Source: Homalodisca vitripennis (lineage: Eukaryota > Arthropoda > Insecta > Hemiptera > Cicadellidae). Taken from it: DNA of 64,000 nucleotides. Both the position numbers and the translations under genes were made by a program. Where the stretch lies: contig NC_060211.1 of assembly GCF_021130785.1 (NCBI RefSeq), forward strand, positions 120,590,501 to 120,654,500. The letters run 5' to 3'. Shown in pieces: positions 23,631-34,440 of this stretch (positions within the stretch are counted from its first letter, which is position 1; every line of letters starts with the position of its first letter). The notes beneath the pieces were generated by a model. That model saw only the letters and a program-made list of their open reading frames with translations. It was not told where the DNA came from and did not search any database.

Positions 23631-26600
23631 CCTTACGTTTATTGGATCATTTTCGAAAATATCTATGTTTTTCACCTATATTGGAACATGGACGATCTAA
23701 TAATTTAAATTCATACAGAAAGATTCATCAGATATATCTATGGTTGCTTGATAAAATGTTATAAGTAAGATATCTGGTTTAAGTCAATATAAATCCGTCT
23801 TTTTGCATTGCCTATTTAAAACCGTTTTTATTAAATTATTATAATAAAGAATTATATAATTACTTTATAAATAGTTTCAAACTTATATTTGATTATTCTA
23901 GTTTATCAAGATTTTCTGTTTCGAATTAATGTCAGCTATACTGGTTTGGAAACCATTACAGAAGTGCATCTATTTTATTAAGTGGAATTTTTGTTAAATT
24001 TATCAACATTTTTGTGCATAATTGTGTATTAGTAACTGATATAGTTTAAAAAAATACAAATTACAAAAATAAAATTACCATCTACTTAGTACTGTACCTA
24101 AATATGTTTTTAATGTCTTTTTTAGAAATTTAAAGGTAGTAAGATACGTCTCATAGTTAATTTTGGGTACAAACAGTAGGTTATTGTTGTGTATGACCAT
24201 TAATTACAATATAAATACATTATTATAAATCATATATGTGTTTGAAAAGCAATCTAATAATGCGTGGAGGAGACAGTGCAAATTTGTCACGTATGGGCTT
24301 AATGTCTTTCCACAGCTCTTTATGATAAATTGGCTTTATTCCACGATCTTCATCTTATGAGAGTTTTTCGCCTCAACGAAAGTAGCATATAAATTTGGTT
24401 CTCTATACCTGTGGTGCAAGGCTGAATATAACAAAATATTAAATTATTTATTTATTTATTTCCTCAGCGTATTCGATTTTGTACATTTCAAATAATTTAT
24501 AATTATACAAATATTTGTATTTCATGTTCATTAAGTTGATAGTTTTTTTTTACTTACTCAGCCATATATCAGTACTTGACCAAACCTTTTGAATTGTATT
24601 CAAATTACATCTCCTCCACCATTATTTTGTAAAATTTGAACGCACGTCTAAAGCAGCTAGTTATATTTGCTGCTATATGAATGTAATTTGTGCTCAAATC
24701 CATGTATTGAACATAGGACAACTATTTGCATATTTAAATGAAAAATAAAAAACACTTTCATGAGGAATTTGACACCATTAATATTTTTCACATAAGTTAT
24801 AAAATCATCTTAATAGATATGTAAACATTAGTTATGAACATTTTCATGCCCTAATGAATAAATTTATCTGCAATACTCATATTACACACGTCATTATATA
24901 TGTGTTTTTATATAAATTTAGTTTTTATATAAATTATGTTCGTTTAGTTGGATTATGATTAGTTTCTGTTTTTATCTTCAGATGTAAACAAATTGAAGTT
25001 TAAAATATTTTGTTGGTTTAATTGATTTCATTTAACTAACTCATTAATTTTAGTTTACGGAATGTACATTTTTTCTGTAATAGTGAAATATTTTACTTCT
25101 TCAATTCAAAGCCATACATCCTTTTTTATCAAGCCATAGGGAAACCCGTCTTAAACCACGATAACGCTCATGTTTTAAAAATAATCTGCAAGAACAATTC
25201 TTCATTGGCGAACTTATTGAAGCGGGCTTTACTGTTTTCAAAACTGGTGTAGATTGGTTTTTTATTTCTCGGTTAGGATTTTGGTGACTCTTAGTTGTTT
25301 GTACACTTTGCAATGCATGTTATTGTACCAATATGGGGATCTTGTTTCCTCTACTTCTGCTGCTGCTGCTGTTGTATCCCGTGATCAGGCATGCGGTACA
25401 TATATTGCGCTGGTATGACGTGAAATCGTTTTCTCCGTATTGTATTCTTTGCAATCTCAATAGAATAAAGTCTTGGGTTTAGATAGGTTATCCACATAAA
25501 ATCACCACACTAGATCTGGTAAAAAGGTTTATTTCAATATTTTTGTCACAGCAGCTTTTTCTAATAGCTAAAAAGATATTTATCTTATCAGCAAGAAGTG
25601 TGTAGTTCTGACCAGAAGACTGTAAGTTGTTTCTTATCTTTCTCCCACATTTTAAATAAAAAAATTTATTTGACTGGTGAAACTGCAACCTGCTAAAAAG
25701 TTTTGTGAATTCCAATTCCATAGCAATTTCCTATTCCTAGTATAAATTCCTATGTTTGTATGATTTCTAACAGTGTACCGCTATAAGAGGAAACAAGTTA
25801 TGCAATACCATGTCCTAAACATACTCTCTCAAAAGTTAATTACGTCCAGTGATATCACTCTTCAAACTCAACTTCCTTCTGGAAATCCTCAATAATGATC
25901 ACTTATTGCAATATACTACTGTTCGTCAACTATAAATACATAAATGATATCACTTGCAACGGAAAATCTGGAAAATTGTCTGATACAAGAGATGCATGTT
26001 TATTTTATGAGTGCTGTATACAAATAGAACGTAACTTTATTTTCACCTCAATATCTTTTAAAATAATTGGCCACCACGTCGTCCTTTCAGCTATTCTTTG
26101 GGTTTTTGCGATTCACAGAGTACCGTAGTGTAGCTTTTCCAAAATACTGGTATCCTGGGAGCGATATTCAGAAGGAATTACTAAAAGTTGCCTCTAACTG
26201 AAATTCTATCTGCAACACTCAGTTCAATGCGTACTATGTAAAACTGGTACATTTAATTAGAAATTTTTATTTGGCCAATTCATTGTTTTAACTGCTTAAA
26301 CAGGTAATTATTTTGAGACTTACCAACTGTTGTAATATCTTCATCAGTTATAATTGTACTAACCAAACATACTTTACTTACAAACGCCGTAATATGTCTC
26401 CCTCTAACTCATTGTAATCTTCAGGCGGCATGTGTTTTGGACAGAGAACTGTTTGCCGTGAAAATAATTTTCCTTAGCGTATAGACGATATAGTAATCAA
26501 ACTATACTCTCCGCGTATTAAATCGCTTGGCCTTCGTACAAATCTTCAACATTATGGTTATAAGATTTCCACCAGTGGCTTATGGTTATATTTAATGGTA

Positions 26601-27885
26601 TAATATTTTCATAATAATAGGTAATCAACAAAACATTTCCTTAGTCATCGTTATTGATTCTAGATATGTTTGGCATCGTTGTCATCTCAATCAGGATGTT
26701 CATATAGTTCTGTTCATGAATTGTAAAAATTGTAAATATATGTTGCTAATATGCTTATTTCATTCTCTATTCTTGAATTAAAACGGCACTTAATGCTTGT
26801 TTTGGTGCATCAAAGGATAGAAACGTATTCTTACTTAGATGAAAAGTTATCAAAAGCAGATTTATGGGCCGGAGCCACGATATATGCATTTTTGAACTGA
26901 CCATACAAATGAAATGTTCTGTTTTGAATGAGTTTCATTAAAACCTTTTCCGTTAAAATTAGTTCCATTATGATTGTGTATTTTATTTAATTTGTTTTGA
27001 TAGGAAATGCGTCTTCTGACAGTACATATAGCAGATAGTAAAATCAGTGTTTACAAAACCCGTGTTTTGAGAGTAATACCGGTTCCCTATATCTTTTAGA
27101 GCGTATTTCGTAGATTCTAATCATGTTACAATTTCGTGTTATCCCAACCCAGTTCGTTGTACAGTACAGTTCATAGCTTATTTTAGAGCACCTGATATCC
27201 ATTTCTGAAATTATTATGGACAGAGATAAAACAAAATGGAGTTTCTTTTGACTTAAATCTCTCAAATTAAAAACTCCAAATCTCGGTGGAGCAACCGGGT
27301 TTTATACACATATCATAGAGCTATGTTGGGAAGGGTTGATTCAAGTCTCCAGTCACGTATGTGACAACGTCAGTCCTTAGATGAAATGGAGCTGAACTCA
27401 AAACGCGTATTATTAAACACTTATCACCATTGTTATTGATGTACTATAGTTTGTTAAGTAAAAGATCAGAGTAATCTCCCAATTTCGGTAAAAGGTACAA
27501 AGGCCAGATATTTCACCAGAAGCTTTGCAGAGTTGGTTAATCCTGTAGTATTACTGTTATATTTATAGAAAATCAACAGCTCTTGTTTTATGTGTCATAA
27601 ATATTTCTATGAATAATTCCAAAGACCTTCCTAAACCTTAATTTAACTATGCTCCTATTGGGCACAGTTTGGAAAGTAAAAATAAGCTATAGTTAAGTTG
27701 CAATTACGTTAGGTCCCGATCCGTAGTACTCAATTTCATTTCTATATGGCAATTATTGTTTTACTATGAAAATAAAGTTTTAAATGTTAAAAATAACACG
27801 TACTAGTTTAATCCGGCTTAAAGGGATATCGCACTATAAGGTCGATATTTCTAAACATAAGCTTAGGCCTTATTTACTATAATAT
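23291..27885. other. Long AT-rich stretch without a recognisable gene
   Basis: It contains a (TA)n tract at about 23601-23629 and an ATTTATTT run near 24446. Frames at 25101-25313, 25488-25721, 25895-26128 and 27044-27265 lack domains, initiation context or splice evidence. None is called. Confidence 0.45.
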
Positions 27886-28410
27886 TATTTTATTATTTTA
27901 TTTGACAGCCGCACAGCAGGACTCTACATGAAACGTCCTACCGTATCTATTCTTCATTTGTTATTATTTTTTGCATACGTACATATAGTATTTATTGATT
28001 GTTATTGTTTTTGTTACTATATATGCATTTTTATCGATTGTTATTATTCTTAGTATATTTTTCAAGTTGTTACATACTTTGCTCGTATTTATATCTGCAT
28101 GTATTCGGTTGCTGGTATACTTATTGTTTGCTTGTTATAGGTTTAATTTGTAAACATTGGTTTGTCTTTTATTTCTTGCATACGTACAGATAGTATTTAT
28201 TAATTGTTTTTGTTTTTGTTACTATATATACATATTTATCGCTGTTATTATACTTAGTATACTTTTCAAGTTGTTGCATACTGCTTGTATTTATACTGCT
28301 TGCATGCTAGTATTCTGTTACTAGTATATTTAAGTATCTGCATGTTATAGATTTGATTTGTAAACATTGGTTTTGCCGTTGGAATGAAATAAATAAATAA
28401 ATAAATATAG
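27886..28410 (+). mobile_element. Probable non-LTR retrotransposon 3' end with tandemly duplicated UTR
   Basis: The segment ends in a run of AAATA repeats (about 28387-28408), a common 3' tail of insect LINEs. Before it lie two direct copies of a roughly 205-bp sequence, starting TTGCATACGTACATATAGTA at 27971 and TTGCATACGTACAGATAGTA at 28176, each ending near TTTGTAAACATTGGTTT. The GC-richer lead-in (GACAGCCGCACAGCAGGACT, near 27904) may be the end of the coding part. The reading frame at 27999-28193 is Leu/Tyr-rich and produced by the repeat composition. Confidence 0.5.
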
Positions 28411-28639
28411 TGTTTAAGGCTTAGTGTATGCGAATTCCATCATCCAAGGGATTTGAAAAATTAACTTTTGATCGATAGTTGGTCCGTCTGTATCTGTACG
28501 ATATCGAGATTGAATAAACCTATAGACTTCAAATATTTTATATTTTACTACCATTAATATTACTTGTGGAATTCGTCATCTGTTTTACTGCCTATGTGTC
28601 TTTCTGTTTTTTTCATATGAAGTAAAATTTACATATTTA

Positions 28640-28997
28640 CGTCTTATTTGCTATATGAATTATACTACCGATCAAGCACTGTTTACTTATTATGGATAAA
28701 ATTCAAATGTAAACAGATTTGTCAGAAAATTTGTCGAACTATAGCTGCTGTCAAAATACGTTTCGTTCTTATGATAACATTCGAATGTAAACAAACTAAT
28801 TTTTCAATTTGAGTTCGACTTAAATTGATGAAATGAATGTGTTATGGGTGGTAAAATGCACTATAAATGTGAATTCAGACCTAAAGCTATACCTGTTCCA
28901 AATTTGAGCACAATCCGTATAGCAGTTGCAGCGTGATTCGACGACAAACCTCCAAACATCCAAACATTCAAACTTTTGCATTTATAATATTAGTGGG

Positions 28998-28998
<1 letters not shown>
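28640..28998 (+). mobile_element. RTE-like retroelement 3' tail
   Basis: The right end reads CCAAACATCCAAACATTC, then TTTGCATTTATAATATTAGT and GGGAT, directly followed by (TA)n. This CAAACATCCAAAC...TTTATAATATTAGTAGGAT ending is widespread at the 3' ends of RTE-type LINEs and their SINE partners in insects. GTATAGCAGTTGCAGCGTGA just upstream fits the same family pattern. The left boundary is uncertain, and no reverse-transcriptase coding is visible. Confidence 0.55.

Positions 28999-29003
<5 letters not shown>

Positions 29004-29061
<58 letters not shown>
29004..29061. repeat. (TA)n microsatellite
   Basis: Uninterrupted TA alternation immediately after the RTE-like tail, consistent with growth from the element's terminal simple repeat. 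Confidence 0.95.
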
Positions 29062-29063
<2 letters not shown>

Positions 29064-29079
29064 TTGTCTCCCTAGTACA

Positions 29080-29850
29080 TAAATAAGTTTACTTCAATAG
29101 GTGTTTAACAAAGACAGAGTGGATCAAAGTTGACCGTAAGGTGTTCCTTACATGCGGTGGCCTGTAAGCTACACATAAACCTAGTGTTAATCTCCTTATC
29201 TTCAGGACATCTGTGAAACACAATACAGACTCGATACCAGGGCTCACATCCTCAGAAAGTGTCACAACCCCATCTCCGGGCACTCCGGCTGAAAGGCTAT
29301 GTAGGCTAAGTGACCTTAGTAATCACAGCACACAAGTGTTTATCTCGGGATTTGATAGTTTTTTGATGGTGTGGCAGAATAAAGCCAGGTCTCGGAGAAC
29401 CCAAATGCGTAAAATTCAAAGTCACACTGAAATAAATAAATTATTTCATCATACCCCGTAATAAGAAATCTAATGTTGAGGTGCGCTCCGAAAAGCCTGG
29501 TTTCCCCGTCTCAGCTAGTTTCCTGGACCTGATGAATACAGCTCCCAGAGGTACCACGGTCACCACAAATAATATTAAAAAGTTCCGGAATTAAGCCGCG
29601 ACCACCACATAGACATTCAGGGCATAGACTGTTGCTGCACCCACAGTAATAGCGTTCATAAACATCGATCCCAGGGTATGAGCAATCCATTCCGGATGAG
29701 GTCCCGCCTATTAAAACAAGTTTTAGCTTTGACGAATTAAACATTGAAATCATTGCACATGAGCTCCAATTTAAGGTCGGAGTCGTACAGAGCTCTATAG
29801 GCAATATCACGTATATCACGAACATTTGCACGTGAATTACACTATCTATG
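29080..29850. mobile_element. Unclassified GC-richer insertion
   Basis: Sandwiched between two (TA)n tracts and clearly richer in G+C than the background. Frames are open on both strands (29089-29283 and 29511-29831 minus, 29213-29461 plus), none with a family motif. The minus frame at 29511-29831 carries a Cys-rich piece (C-G-C-S-N-S-L-C-P-E-C-L-C-G-G) that superficially resembles a metal-binding knuckle, but I cannot support a domain. A retroelement fragment is the likeliest explanation. Confidence 0.3.
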
Positions 29851-29999
29851 TAAATTAGAATATGGAAAATTTATTTTGATAGTTCACAAAAGATGCACCA
29901 TACTGTGGAGGGCCTCCCGCTTACCACGCTCATCGTTTTATCCTGGATCTGCCTTATAGCATTTTTTTAGGTTGTTAGCACCAACATGAATATATATAA

Positions 30000-30002
<3 letters not shown>

Positions 30003-30062
<60 letters not shown>
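30003..30062. repeat. (TA)n microsatellite abutting a mariner end
   Basis: About 60 bases of TA alternation end directly at a mariner-type terminal repeat. TA is the target of Tc1/mariner insertion. Confidence 0.95.
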
Positions 30063-30066
<4 letters not shown>

Positions 30067-30609
30067 GGGTGTCAATTAAGTCTGGAACCGGCCTCTCAAC
30101 TCTCAAATGATTACAGATAATGAAATACCACTTGCGTTTATCAATAGTATACTAATAAATGTACATGTTTAAGTGATTTCCTGGTTTTCATCACATCAGG
30201 GGGACGTCCCACTGAGGAAGTCATGAAAATCTTAAATGCAAGCATAGGTCGAGTAGTACATCAAATTAAAGGACTATGTGAGTGGAACACAACGCCACAA
30301 ACCAGACCTCAAAAGGTTGACCCTAGCCAAAATGGCGGCAGTTGAAAGTTTTGTAATTTGGTAAAACTTAACATACGACACATTGAAATTTACTAACCTG
30401 AGACTAAATTAAATGTTCAAAATGTTCTCCATTGGTGGTTAGACAGTGTGCCAATCGGTTGTAAAAGCTGGATACTGCGTTTTGGATGTATTGTTGAGGA
30501 ATATCTCGAGCTTCCTGTTCTATCCGAAATCTCAGTTGCGCCAAATCTGTAGGCTTAGTTTGGTAGACCTTGTCTTTGAGGTATCCCCAGAAAATAAACG
30601 TTTGGGCGG
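30063..30609 (-). pseudogene. Tc1/mariner-type transposase C-terminal part and 3' end, inverted
   Basis: The minus strand from about 30601 reads F-I-F-W-G-Y-L-K-D-K-V-Y, continues through LAQLRFRIEQEARDIPQQYI, and ends near NRLAHCLTTNGEHFEHLI with a stop at 30404. This is the typical C-terminal end of an insect Tc1/mariner-family transposase, following the catalytic ...SPDLSPLDFFL block. Downstream on the minus strand the element ends at 30065 in a terminal repeat whose plus-strand reading is TACAGGGTGTCAATTAAGTC, preceded by TA. The catalytic core that should precede this part lies next to it but on the opposite strand (30590-30893). The joint is at about 30590-30600. Either an internal inversion or the fusion of two copies would give this arrangement. 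Confidence 0.8.
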
Positions 30610-30893
30610 GCATTGTACAAAATCAAATCGTTGGGCCGTTCTTTATTGATGGCAATTTAAATGCACAATCTTACCTAGCTCTACTCCAAAATAACATCTG
30701 TCCTGTCCTTCAAACTATTCTTGGTCCACACTTCGATAGAATTGTTTTCCAACAAGATGGAGCTCCACCACACTATGGACTACAAGTGAGACAATATTTA
30801 AATCATGTGTTTCCACAAAGGTGGATTGGAAGACGTGGAGCAATAGAGTGGCCTGCTCGGTCTCCTGACTTATCACCACTCGATTGTTTTTTA
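30590..30893 (+). pseudogene. Tc1/mariner-type transposase catalytic core, truncated both sides
   Basis: The plus-strand frame reads K-I-N-V-W-A-G-I-V, FFIDGNLNAQSYL, VFQQDGAPPHYG and then IEWPARSPDLSPLDCFL. The QQDGAPPH aspartate is the second catalytic acid. The last D of SPDLSPLD aligns with the third acid of Tc1/mariner enzymes, with about 41 residues between them by my count, which would fit a DD41D arrangement. The first catalytic acid and the N-terminal helix-turn-helix are missing. The frame leaves homology right after DCFL, exactly where W-G-Y-L-K-D should follow. That part is found inverted on the left side. No activity is possible from this copy. Confidence 0.85.
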
Positions 30894-30951
30894 TATATAT
30901 ACACATGGTCGCTTCTGCAGCGGCCTGGTGTGGTATTCATCTGAGCCGGCG

Positions 30952-31257
30952 TTATGAAATAGTAGGAAGAGGAGGACTGCTAACCCCGTCAAAGGTCATA
31001 ACCGCCAGCAAATCTTCGTCTGCTGAGGCCCGCCGCAGTCTCGCCCGGTACTCCGCCTGACTCAGCTCCACCCGCAAAGTTTTCACGTTGATCTCCAGTA
31101 CTAACATGGTTACTTGTCACCAGTCTCTGCAAGCAACATGGCGTTGTCTAGGTTAACCTGCCGGTTAACTGCCTCTTGTAGTCGAGCGTTATCCTCTCTA
31201 CACCTAACTTGTTCATATTTAAGTTCGTTTATGCCAGTGTATATTATTCCTCTATCT
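30952..31257 (-). pseudogene. Frameshifted coiled-coil-like coding relic
   Basis: On the minus strand a 51-codon frame from an ATG at 31105-31107 to a stop at 30952-30954 reads L-R-V-E-L-S-Q-A-E-Y-R-A-R-L-R-R-A-S and ends with a Pro/Ser-rich tail. Immediately upstream, in another frame, comes E-L-K-Y-E-Q-V-R-C-R-E-D-N-A-R-L-Q-E-A-V-N. Together they look like an acidic/basic, Leu-spaced helix interrupted by one frameshift near 31115. Local G+C is far above background. I do not recognise the family. A retroelement ORF1 or Gag-like N-terminus, or a host exon, are possible. Confidence 0.35.
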
Positions 31258-31615
31258 CACAACACGCTATATGCATGGCCTTATAGCTAATATTTAGGTC
31301 GATGCGTCGATGTTCAACAGTTTGTTTGTTTAGTAATGATTTAAAAAGAAAAACTGTTTATACAATTTTAATTTAATGCAAAACTATTAGTTAAAAGAAT
31401 AAAATACTACAATTTTCAATTTACTCCAATTACCAATTTTTAAAAGACGTGTCAACAGTTACGATCCACACAACAATAATAATAAAGTATAGCAACAATA
31501 CTAAAAAAATAAAATAATAAATAAGTTTCTGCTTTAGTAAAATAAAGAAACATTAACGACTACCATTTAAAATTATCAATAAATTAAAAACTGCCACAAT
31601 TCCAAACGATTCCTA
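31258..31615. other. AT-rich spacer, nothing recognised
   Basis: No frame, repeat or RNA signature is seen. Confidence 0.5.
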
Positions 31616-31960
31616 TAAGCATTATGCTGCAAACGACGTATCTCCGACTTCCGGAGTCTGAAAATCAATTCAGTACTGGTGATGTCTGACTAAGATTGAA
31701 GGCGTTGCGCTGTGTTAGCCGTAACAAAGCAGAGCGCGCCGCGCCGTTTTGGCCGAGAGGTAGTGGAACAGTGTTACCATGTTGATAGCGCAGGTATATT
31801 GGAGCCGGCGCGCACTGGCTTGCCTTGTTGGTTAGTCACGTTATCTCCAACATATACTACTTAAAGTTTATTAATGTATGTAATGGATTCGTAATAATTT
31901 TCCGTCGCGCGTTGAACGTCGTTTACAAATCACTAGACCCTTAATGATTTCCTATATTGT
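31616..31960. other. CpG-rich island in AT-rich DNA
   Basis: Strings such as AAAGCAGAGCGCGCCGCGCC, GGAGCCGGCGCGCACTGGC and CCGTCGCGCGTTGAACGTCG give a dense CpG patch unlike anything else in the window. It has no long reading frame. It could be a promoter/CpG-type regulatory region or the end of a GC-rich transposon. The sequence does not decide between them. Confidence 0.35.
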
Positions 31961-32990
31961 GTTAACATATATATTAAATTGGGATGGAAACGCATTTAAA
32001 CTAATTTTGCAGATCAGGTCTGTTCCGAATGCAGGAAATACGTCGACTTTAAGAAGACTCTTCCTAATCCCTTAGGATCAACATAAATGCTATTTAAATT
32101 TTGTTGAAATATTTTAGTTCATATCAGGGACACAAAAAGACAATGCCAATCTCATAATAATTTTTAATGGAGTTATTTTTACCAGAAGAAATCATTGTAA
32201 TTCAAATAGAAATTTATTACTTTTAGAACGATCCGAACAGTGTATAAAAGGTTTTAAGGCATCAGGTAATCGGATATTATCAATAAATTGTAATACTACA
32301 CGAACTCACACACAGTGTAACTCGTTAGTAGCGACAATGGCCTGTAATATTTTAGAGCTGTCCAGTGAACAGAATATTATTACCAGACCCGACCACTGTA
32401 CCGTGCCACACAGTTTGAATACCGCTATTGTTTTACTCTTCATTCTTATGAAACAAAGTTTTGAGAACTTTTAATTAGTTTTTCATAACAATGACTTATA
32501 ATTACAATTGAGAGCCTGCTTAGCATGAATAAAATTACACATACCTCATTTCAAACACGTTTTATAATGAGAATATCAAATATTGTAATCGATTGTATAC
32601 TCATACGTTTTAAAAACTAATATTAAAAACTATTGGAAATTATATAATTTGTAAAACTGTTTTAAATGGGACACTTTTACTTTCTGCTTAACTTATGTAT
32701 AACTCCGAGGTTAATAATGGATAGCCTATGGAAGAAATAATGACCGAGCCGCACTTAAGTTTTCCTACAAACGTTCAAGTCTATAGCTCATTTCATCAAA
32801 ATGTCTCGTGAATAGATAGAAGGACGACGATCGTTGCTGCTGCTTTAATGGGTGACCGCTGAGCGATCCTGTCCTTGCAAGCAGTCCACCTGCCCGGCCG
32901 TTAGTGGTGGTTCGGAAGACAACTTTAAGCAGTTAGTTGGTCCCCAGGTTAAGTGTTAGAGAGGGCTTCATAGTCCTAACTCCGCCTGGT
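31961..32990. other. Spacer with a GC-richer right edge
   Basis: Mostly featureless AT-rich DNA. From about 32810 to 32990 composition rises (TGACCGCTGAGCGATCCTGT, CCACCTGCCCGGCCGTTAGT) without an open frame, possibly part of a retroelement joined to the frame at 32994-33314. Confidence 0.35.
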
Positions 32991-32993
32991 AAA

Positions 32994-33314
32994 TTAAGAC
33001 ATATATACTTTGACTTTACTATCACTTATCTCAGTCATGTTTAGAATGTCATTTAAAACCATATGTCCTTGGTGTCCCTCTTTTTCGGATTGAGTACAAC
33101 GCAGCCGGTAACTATTTCTATACTTTGCCAGTAAGACACTCAGCAGAACATTATTTACTGTGGTTGCAAAGTATGGAATGTTCGAATATTTTGACGATTT
33201 CCACCGCAATCCAGTAAGTGCCAGTACTGATTTTATTTTTACAGTACCTGCCATAGTAACACAACTCATACGGCGTATACGATAATATAATCTCACAAGC
33301 TTCACCTGTAACAA
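32994..33314 (-). CDS. Unrecognised 106-codon minus-strand frame, coding status doubtful
   Basis: The frame has balanced composition for this region, including LALTGLRWKSSKYSNI and a charged C-terminal half (TQSEKEGHQGHMVLND). It lies next to a GC-richer patch. I see no catalytic motif, signal peptide or transmembrane segment and recognise no family. A neighbouring minus frame (33365-33610) is separated by stops. It may be a transposon-derived relic. Transcription cannot be judged from sequence. Confidence 0.2.
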   Translation of the reverse strand: MLQVKLVRLYYRIRRMSCVTMAGTVKIKSVLALTGLRWKSSKYSNIPYFATTVNNVLLSVLLAKYRNSYRLRCTQSEKEGHQGHMVLNDILNMTEISDSKVKVYMS

Positions 33315-34099
33315 ACCAATTTATTTACTAATCCACCTAGAGTAATTTTTAAACCACATCAAAATTAGAAAAACATATTAGTAAGACCTAAACTATCCTC
33401 TGATGACGTAACTACAAATTTAAACAAACATTTTGGCTGTGAACCCTGTTTTACGCCTCGCTGAAAAAACATTTCTGTAACAGCACAACGAAAAGAAATT
33501 ATCGGATAATTGGTAAAATAACTTGTGAATCCAGTAATATCATTTACCAATTGGCATGAAAATACTGTCCAAAAGTCCAAAAGATTACATCGGTCAGACC
33601 ATAACTCCATTGCACATTAGAATAAAAAAAAAATCGCAGCAATACAAACCTTAACATTAAATCCAATCCTATTTCGGGCCATGCAATGAAGCATAACAAA
33701 AAATTCAATGAATTATTTTCTTTAACAAGTATTAACAAAATTCAAAACCCCCATAAAGTGAAAATGAACTATTTAGAAATAGCTCATCAGAGGGTGCTAC
33801 AAACTAAACTTCCAGATGGTCTAAATTTAAGATATGGATATCTGTTTATATAAATTACCCTTTACAATTTTTATTTGTTTTAATTTATAAAATTACACGT
33901 TTAACTACACATTTACTTAATAATTTTTTATTCCTTGTATTAATCAATATCATTACCTCTTTGTACCTAATTTAAAATTAGTTTTATTAACATATGATAA
34001 TTCTTTTGTTTATTATTTTTTGATAATATGTTTCTATATCTCTTGAAAATGTCTAGCTTAGACGAAATATAGAGGCTTTTTCTGTTTCTTTTTTCAATT
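33315..34099. other. AT-rich spacer, nothing recognised
   Basis: No gene or repeat beyond short homopolymers. Overlapping minus frames at 33365-33738 have no motif. Confidence 0.45.
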
Positions 34100-34142
34100 T
34101 TTATTGAAGATATATATATATATCTTCAACGCATATATCTAA

Positions 34143-34182
<40 letters not shown>

Positions 34183-34230
34183 TCAACGCATATATCTAAA
34201 TATAAATATATATATATATATATATATTTA
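34100..34230. repeat. Compound (TA)n tandem repeat with TCTTCAACGCATATATC spacer
   Basis: Two copies of a unit containing TCTTCAACGCATATATCTAA and ATATAAATATA alternate with TA runs (spacers near 34122 and 34180). The pattern indicates local duplication inside a TA tract. The reading frame with repeated I-Y-I-Y is not a gene. Confidence 0.85.
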
Positions 34231-34285
34231 AACGCATATGTGACAGATACGCCGAAATACAATATAATTGCATCGTAAAAAGTAA

Positions 34286-34373
34286 GGGATCTGTGGTGTA
34301 ATGGTAGCACATTCACACGGCAAGTGAGATATCCGGGTTTGAGTCCCGGAAGTACTTTTTGTTATTCAATGTG

Positions 34374-34380
<7 letters not shown>
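34286..34380 (+). repeat. tRNA-derived SINE-like unit, copy 1
   Basis: An A-box-like TGGTGTAATGG (34294-34304) and a B-box-like GGTTTGAGTCC (34336-34346) lie 31 bases apart, with a good T-arm hairpin (CCGGG...CCCGG). This is the internal RNA polymerase III promoter of a tRNA-like sequence. The acceptor ends do not pair, and the T-arm is followed by AAGTACTTTTT. The same unit recurs at 45585-45676, including the downstream TACTTTTTG...ATTCAA. A repeated, non-folding tRNA head beside TA repeats fits a SINE better than a functional tRNA. Confidence 0.7.

Positions 34381-34430
<50 letters not shown>
34381..34430. repeat. (TA)n microsatellite following the SINE-like unit
   Basis: TA alternation begins about 30 bases after the tRNA-like part, possibly the extended SINE tail. 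Confidence 0.95.
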
Positions 34431-34431
<1 letters not shown>

Positions 34432-34440
34432 ATTTATTTA

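Noticed and set aside
27999..28193. 64-codon Leu/Tyr-rich frame resembling a membrane peptide
   Set aside because: It lies in a duplicated LINE-like 3' UTR. The second UTR copy does not keep the frame.
29511..29831. Cys-rich minus-strand frame as a possible zinc-binding protein
   Set aside because: The cysteine spacing fits no zinc-knuckle or toxin pattern that I can defend, and the surrounding segment looks like a transposon fragment.
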